5,089 nucleotides of DNA from Actinomycetota bacterium. GTDB taxonomy: Bacteria > Cyanobacteriota > Vampirovibrionia > Obscuribacterales > Obscuribacteraceae. Made by a program: the position numbers and the translations under genes. This document shows, piece after piece, positions 4,684-5,089 of the stretch (position 1 is its first letter; each line of letters opens with the position of its first letter). The notes beneath the pieces were generated by a model. That model made no database searches and was not told the origin of the DNA. It worked only from the letters and a program-made list of their open reading frames with translations. The stretch covers positions 1-5,089 of the forward strand of contig CAJCIF010000254.1 in assembly GCA_903970355.1 (NCBI GenBank), written 5' to 3'.

Positions 4684-5089
4684 CTATCCGAAGATGTTGC
4701 GAACGTGATGGACTTGCATGCACTTCGTTAGATCTTCAATGCTTTTGGCGGATTTATATTGCCACTTTGCAAAAACGATGATGGCATCGAGACGGCAAGC
4801 TTCTGAGCGGAGGCGGCTTTGTGCGATATAGGTTTTGGCGGAGTGGAGTAGTTTGTGTTTTTTACGGGCATGCAAGCATTCAAAACCTGAGTCGATAAAG
4901 CCGGTATTAACAGTGTTGTAGTCACGAATTCTCGATTTTACTTCTATAAAGACGAGTTCGCCCGATTCGTCTCTTGCGATGATGTCTGTTTCGGAATATC
5001 TTCCGGCGTGCCAGTTGCGTTCAAGAATTTTCCAGCCGAGATTAGTCAAGTACTGAGCGGCAAATATTTCTGCCACTCTAGCAAGCGGC
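4684..5089 (-). CDS. yraN: YraN/UPF0102-family nuclease-fold protein (N-terminus beyond right edge)
   Basis: The frame is open from base 5089 to a TAG at 4686-4684, about 134 codons. A GTG at 5076-5074 could start a 130-residue protein. However, the upstream codons (PLAR) continue the alignment with the family's N-terminal motif, usually G-x-x-G-E-x-x-A-x-x-Y-L. The true start therefore probably lies outside the window. Numbering from the GTG, the family features are AQYLTNLGWKILERNW (7-22), then Asp31 in ETDIIARD, Glu45 and Lys47 in FIEVKSR (the D...E-x-K pattern of PD-(D/E)XK nuclease folds), and RLDAII at 95-100. Two usual glycines are replaced, giving RVAE and SETD in place of GxxGE and GEID. 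The family is widespread in bacteria and its cellular role is poorly defined, although the fold suggests nucleic acid binding or cleavage. It is convergent with the ECF operon and probably unrelated to it. Confidence 0.85.
   Translation of the reverse strand, partial: PLARVAEIFAAQYLTNLGWKILERNWHAGRYSETDIIARDESGELVFIEVKSRIRDYNTVNTGFIDSGFECLHARKKHKLLHSAKTYIAQSRLRSEACRLDAIIVFAKWQYKSAKSIEDLTKCMQVHHVRNIFG

Noticed and set aside
4196..4708. Open frame of 170 codons on the plus strand
   Set aside because: It lies mostly within the membrane-protein gene in another frame, overlaps the YraN gene end, and shows no domain or ribosome site.

Overview
The window reads as ordinary chromosomal DNA of a Gram-negative-type bacterium. 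The signs are Sec signal peptides, a Spy/CpxP-like periplasmic protein, an ECF sigma factor with a membrane anti-sigma factor, and a YraN-family protein. Base composition looks mid-GC. The palindrome CGATCG occurs five times where about one is expected, and one copy is the full cyanobacterial HIP1 octamer GCGATCGC (681-688). This, with the unfamiliar proteins, is a weak hint of the Cyanobacteria/Melainabacteria (Vampirovibrionia) lineage; it is not proof. No rRNA, tRNA, CRISPR array or mobile element was seen.

Layout. 1-915 (minus) is the N-terminal 305 codons of an unrecognised protein that leaves the window on the left and carries two copies of an FRGR-hhG module. 916-1219 is a 304-base non-coding stretch. 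It holds a nested inverted repeat just upstream of that gene, a second hairpin, and a palindrome with a T-rich tail that should terminate the next gene. 1220-2173 (minus) is an exported alpha/beta hydrolase. 2174-2303 is a divergent promoter region with inverted and direct repeats and an ECF-like GGAACC element.

2304-4592 (plus) is a tight four-gene operon: a secreted Spy/LTXXQ-like protein, an ECF sigma factor starting at TTG, a zinc-finger (H-x3-C-x2-C) anti-sigma factor with membrane helices, and an unrecognised six-helix membrane protein. Gaps are 12, 7 and 2 bases. 4593-4683 is a convergent gap with a perfect tandem 13-bp repeat and a weak stem-loop. 4684-5089 (minus) is a YraN/UPF0102 nuclease-fold protein whose N-terminus probably lies beyond the right edge.

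How it fits together (inference): the operon looks like a self-contained envelope-stress or metal-sensing circuit. The periplasmic Spy-like protein would report on envelope state, the membrane zinc-finger protein would hold the sigma factor, and the last gene would be a membrane partner or output. The divergent hydrolase could share its control region. The first gene and the YraN gene appear unrelated to this circuit.
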